The notes under the pieces were generated by a model. It was not told the origin of the DNA, did not search any database, and worked only from the letters and a program-made list of their open reading frames with translations. From assembly GCA_047030855.1 (NCBI GenBank), contig JBKYIJ010000008.1, forward strand, positions 1,178,001 through 1,242,000: 64,000 bases of DNA, written 5' to 3'. Position numbers and translations under genes: made by a program. Source of the DNA: QVMM01 sp047030855. Lineage in GTDB: Bacteria > Bacteroidota > Bacteroidia > Bacteroidales > Dysgonomonadaceae. Below are positions 61,501 to 64,000 of this stretch, piece after piece. Each line of letters opens with the position of its first letter. The first letter of the stretch is position 1.

Positions 61501-64000
61501 ATATTCATTTACGGCAGGTGATTTCACTCCTACGTATGTTGAGAACGGTGAATAAGCCGCTGTCTGGGCAAACGTGCTTGCGTCACCGCCCGATTCGAAT
61601 ACCTGTGATATGAAGTTGGCGCGCAACATTCCGGGTGCGTTTTCCGCCCGCGGCAGGCTTGCCGATACGGTTGCGTTTCCGCTTCCGTCGAGCCGTCCGT
61701 CAAACAGGGTATAAGTATCGGAGTTAAATGTTGTTGCAGGATTGTTGAACGAATATTGTTCATATCCTTTAAACGGGTTGGTAACGGCAGAAAGAGTCAT
61801 TTCCACTTTTGCTTTCAGATTGGATGCAGGCGATCCGTGCAGCCATTGGGAAGACAGATTCCCTACAAAAGAACCCTTGCTTGCGTCAACAAGTTCGCCT
61901 ACGTCGAGCCTTATTTTTAGACGGTTCGGTTTTACGGTTTCCACGCTTAATCGCTTGGTGAACGTTGCTCCTCCGACTTTTATTACTGCTTGCCAGCCTC
62001 CTGTTTCGGAATCGGGGTTGGTCACGACTTTGAATGTATAGAAACCGTCAACGTTGTTTGTCGAGATGTATTTTTGGAAAAGCTGCCCTCTTGGCGTAAA
62101 TATTTCGAGAGATACGGGGTGATCTTTGGGCAGGGTTTTGTCTTTGTCTTCCAAGATGAACGATAAATAAATCGTATCGCCGGGACGCCAGACTCCTCTT
62201 TCTCCATAAATGTAGCCTTTGAGTCCCTTTTGTATTTCTTTTCCGCTTACGTCAAAGTTACTTAAAGACAGAGATAAGTTAGAGGTTACTTTCAGGTAGC
62301 CTTTTTCTTTATCTTTCGCTGTAATTATTGCGAACGGCACGCCTCCTTTATATTCTACCGCCGCAAAGCCTTCGCCGTCGGTTTTGCCCGATCCGATCAG
62401 TTGCATCTGATAGTTGTAAACGTTTACTTCTACTCCCGACATTGGTTCGGTAGTGAGTATGTCGGTCACGGAAACCATCATTTTCTTGTCTGTACCCAAC
62501 TTGGCGATTATTCCCATATTGGAAGAGAAAACGATACATTCCGATTTCTTGTTCATGTAGTAAGTAGGTTTGCAAGGATCGTCCCTGTCGTCCCAATCGT
62601 ATATATCCCAGTCTATGTCGCTGTCGTAATAGTAAGGTGAAGGTACGTCCCATGCTGCCTCGTCCTCTTCCGAAAGCTGATTGTCAAAACGCTCGAGAGT
62701 CGCATCCTGCGGAATTTGCGGAACAGCTCCTCCGCAAGGATAAAGCGAATATTCCTGTTTCATCGAAAGTTCGACTCTGTATATTGCACCCGGATCGCGT
62801 TTGATAAGCGTTGACAGGTCAATGGAAAAATTGTTCCACTGATTGAGTTGCATACTATGATCTTCGTCTAAACGAATGCGTTTTTTCATGATAAGACGTC
62901 CGAAACGACGGAGATCGCTTCCTCCGCCAAAATCGTTGGATTGTAAGTATCCCAGAACATTGTTTTCGAATATTTTGATGATTTTTATATCCACAGCCCA
63001 AAGGTTTACGGCTTGGAAAGGCAGTATGAGGTTTTCCGAGTTGGGAAGGATGTTTCCTGTCGTATTCAGAAGTTTTATTTCGGGCTTGTTCTTACTTAGC
63101 GCGAATTCGTAATTGTAGCTTTTATCAAGTTGTTTGTTTTCTTGGTTTTTTAGTTCTTTGTAAATATTGAGGCTTACGTTTTCAGAGTTGGACGTATTGT
63201 CGAGATACAATTTCAGCACGTTTTTTTGTATGTCATACGAAAAATTGTCTATCCCGTTCAGGCTGATAAGCCCCTGTATGTTCTGATTGGAAGATAACGG
63301 ATCGCTGAAAGCCACTCTTATACATTCCTGCGGATCGTAAACAACTCTTGCGTCGATAACCGAATAATTGCTTCCACCCAATTTTGGAATAGAAATCGTG
63401 TATTTCTCGTGCTTATCGGCATCTATCGGTTTTCCGTTCACATGCAGAACGTAGTCTGTCGGAGTGTTGCCGCGTTTCAGGCTGTCGATAGAGAATTTAT
63501 ATACGCCTTTCTGTTCGGAAGGCATGATTTTTATTTGAGCGGTGTTTGATCCACCCTTTACACTCAGCATTTTTTCTATTTTGTCAATAGGAGCTTCATC
63601 GGCAAGAAACAGTGTTCCCTGAACGCTGTTCCATGTCAGATCGTTGTCTTTAGTCGGAGAGTAAGGCAATACGTCGACATTGAAATTTTGTTGAGGAACC
63701 CGAAAATAGAAGTAAAATTCTTTGTATTTTTTGTCAACCTGCATTACTTTGTCAAGCTTGAACCAAGCGTCGTATTTCTGTCCCGATTTAAGTTCTCCGG
63801 GTTCGGGGACGAACTTTATGGTTCTTGTGCTTGTCCAGTATGCTTTACCTTTAACAGAAGGTGAAAACTCAAACAGTTCCTGATCTATTTCCTTGTTTAT
63901 TTCCACTGCCGGCATATCCTGTGCCAGCTCGATTTGTATGGAAGATGTCGATGATACAGATCCTGACGTAAATGCCGCAATGTATCGTGCAAATTCAGGA
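58528..64000 (-). CDS. Bacterial alpha-2-macroglobulin family protein (5' part outside window)
   Basis: The frame stays open from the stop at 58528 to the window edge (at least 1824 codons), so the ATG at 63915 is internal; upstream residues include PEFARYIAAFTSG. It contains macroglobulin-like beta domains, with the MG2-type block GYIYGERGVWRPGDTIYLSF, the A2M core RPEKEFTVSVSEKNKKAMTY / LAIVDEGLLDLTAF, and the thioester region LEYPHGCSEQVTSKVFPLLY. Cys and Gln of CSEQ (59866-59877) can form the internal thioester. The alpha-helical toroid (SLIAMSKLAEKMGKG) and receptor-like end follow. Such proteins trap proteases in the periplasm; a PBP1C gene often accompanies them but none is within the window. 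Confidence 0.92.
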   Translation of the reverse strand, partial: PEFARYIAAFTSGSVSSTSSIQIELAQDMPAVEINKEIDQELFEFSPSVKGKAYWTSTRTIKFVPEPGELKSGQKYDAWFKLDKVMQVDKKYKEFYFYFRVPQQNFNVDVLPYSPTKDNDLTWNSVQGTLFLADEAPIDKIEKMLSVKGGSNTAQIKIMPSEQKGVYKFSIDSLKRGNTPTDYVLHVNGKPIDADKHEKYTISIPKLGGSNYSVIDARVVYDPQECIRVAFSDPLSSNQNIQGLISLNGIDNFSYDIQKNVLKLYLDNTSNSENVSLNIYKELKNQENKQLDKSYNYEFALSKNKPEIKLLNTTGNILPNSENLILPFQAVNLWAVDIKIIKIFENNVLGYLQSNDFGGGSDLRRFGRLIMKKRIRLDEDHSMQLNQWNNFSIDLSTLIKRDPGAIYRVELSMKQEYSLYPCGGAVPQIPQDATLERFDNQLSEEDEAAWDVPSPYYYDSDIDWDIYDWDDRDDPCKPTYYMNKKSECIVFSSNMGIIAKLGTDKKMMVSVTDILTTEPMSGVEVNVYNYQMQLIGSGKTDGEGFAAVEYKGGVPFAIITAKDKEKGYLKVTSNLSLSLSNFDVSGKEIQKGLKGYIYGERGVWRPGDTIYLSFILEDKDKTLPKDHPVSLEIFTPRGQLFQKYISTNNVDGFYTFKVVTNPDSETGGWQAVIKVGGATFTKRLSVETVKPNRLKIRLDVGELVDASKGSFVGNLSSQWLHGSPASNLKAKVEMTLSAVTNPFKGYEQYSFNNPATTFNSDTYTLFDGRLDGSGNATVSASLPRAENAPGMLRANFISQVFESGGDASTFAQTAAYSPFSTYVGVKSPAVNEYEWLETDTDNMIDIISVNAQGKPINRNNINVKVYKVGWSWWWSSNNEDLSSYVNSTSAKIVLDQTVSTVNGKAKVKLRIEYPEWGRYLVLVSDPQSGHKSGRILYIDWPSWRGRSAKEDPNGLTMLSFSTDKQTYNVGEKATVTIPKSSAGRVLISIENGSKVISRNWVKTSATEDTKYSFTVSGDMNPNFYIFASLLQPHAQTDNDLPIRMYGVLNINVKNDNSILTPVISMPDELRPEKEFTVSVSEKNKKAMTYTLAIVDEGLLDLTAFKTPNAWSDFYAKQALGVRTWDMFDMVVGAHTGQLGPLLSIGGDESLQPKSNPFSRFKPVVKFMGPYTLKKGSSQQHKVTLPSYIGSVRVMVVAGTAEGAYGNAEKAVPVKNPLMILSTLPRVAGPNEEILLPVNVFAMDKKVKNVTVTVKSTGLLQLTDGMTKSVTFTETGDKMVYFKLKAQAKTGYEKIEIKATGGGEISTETINIEVRNPNPALLMISEALVSAGETKPLGISMDAVQPEDWAKLEISRMPAVDLNKNLAYLLEYPHGCSEQVTSKVFPLLYITNFKKFSDKETEKIKYNINEGIKILSARQLGDGGIAYWPGNTYPTEWVTTYAGHFLIEAQRLGYNVPNSVISKWKQFQKKTAQSWNRQDLYSSYYNYSMSDLQQAYRLYTLALAGNPELGAMNRLKEMNGLSVQARWRLAAAYAVAGKKQAANELIAKAPDNVDKYSSSNNTYGDSYRDLAMIMETQLLLGRTDRALHLATKVSENLSSYYISTQSAAYSLIAMSKLAEKMGKGAISFEWTLNGVKQQAGTSGQVFQEIAIKPQDSINVQFTNKGQGELYVRLIGRSKPIEDTSRPTNNGLNLYVKYVDLDGNEINVQKLKQGTEFYAVVITQNVSGEYLTDMALSQIFASGWEIFNNRLFGNSDSNVSYNYQDIRDDRVLTYFNLSNGYSTSVRVRLQAAYCGKFFLPAVVCDAMYKPETQSKTQGMWVEVIQ

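Noticed and set aside
1..64000. CRISPR arrays, insertion sequences, prophage, tRNA or rRNA genes
   Set aside because: No regularly spaced repeats, transposase or integrase motifs, terminal repeats or tRNA-like cloverleaf sequences were seen.
63915..64000. ATG at 63915 as the start of the macroglobulin
   Set aside because: The same frame is open through to the window edge, and there is no signal peptide after 63915.

Overview
The window is chromosomal DNA from a Bacteroidota bacterium, almost certainly order Bacteroidales. The evidence is the moderate-to-low GC, the promoters with the phylum-specific -7 element TAnnTTTG, the many Bacteroidales-type lipoproteins, and syntenies typical of the group: porG-like/uppS/bamA, DUF1599/DoxX/tpiA/SPOR/folE, and tamB/tamL. 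I cannot name the family or genus from the sequence alone. It is mostly core genome; I see no insertion sequence, phage, CRISPR array, rRNA or tRNA.

Layout. 1-8 kb: outer-membrane biogenesis (bamA, uppS, PorG-like barrel), a surface lipoprotein, dgkA, a DUF4251 lipoprotein, dihydroorotase and a divergent YeiH-type exporter. 8-14 kb: a minus-strand surface-glycan operon (HP-motif glycosyltransferase, NeuA-like cytidylyltransferase, GT2, GtrB-like GT2, polytopic membrane protein). 14-22 kb: phosphoesterase, DigH-like glycosidase, RlmL-type methyltransferase, and a DUF4836 lipoprotein with an ABC ATPase and permease. 22-33 kb: corA, ksgA, LPG-synthase-like membrane protein, pepD, a YfhO/glycosyltransferase group, queG, an FKBP lipoprotein and a LuxR-type regulator. 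33-41 kb: ndk, M23-LysM peptidase, DUF1599, DoxX-type protein, tpiA, SPOR protein, folE, glyS. 41-53 kb: a tightly packed eight-gene minus-strand operon built round the translocation and assembly module (tamB, tamL) that also holds a lone ABC ATPase, pdxB, an Spx/ArsC-like protein, a WG-repeat protein, a patatin and an MBL hydrolase. 53-64 kb: an alpha/beta-hydrolase-like protein, DUF2851, a TonB-receptor-like barrel and a very large alpha-2-macroglobulin that runs off the window.

The dominant anomaly is that 12 genes are broken by 16 small frameshifts. Each is repaired by removing one base (two at one site) from a homopolymer run, and nearly all the runs are A on the coding strand. Only insertions are needed, never deletions. 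I therefore annotate these as intact genes carrying probable homopolymer over-calls, not as pseudogenes, and give the joined coordinates. The correction also reveals two small genes (13787-13958 and 26400-26598) that are invisible in the raw reading frames and restores the natural N-terminus of the DUF6056-like protein.

The most interesting biology is the TAM operon with its unexplained passengers, the NeuA-like plus HP-motif transferase pair in the glycan operon, and a possible short RNA between divergent genes near 15.45 kb.
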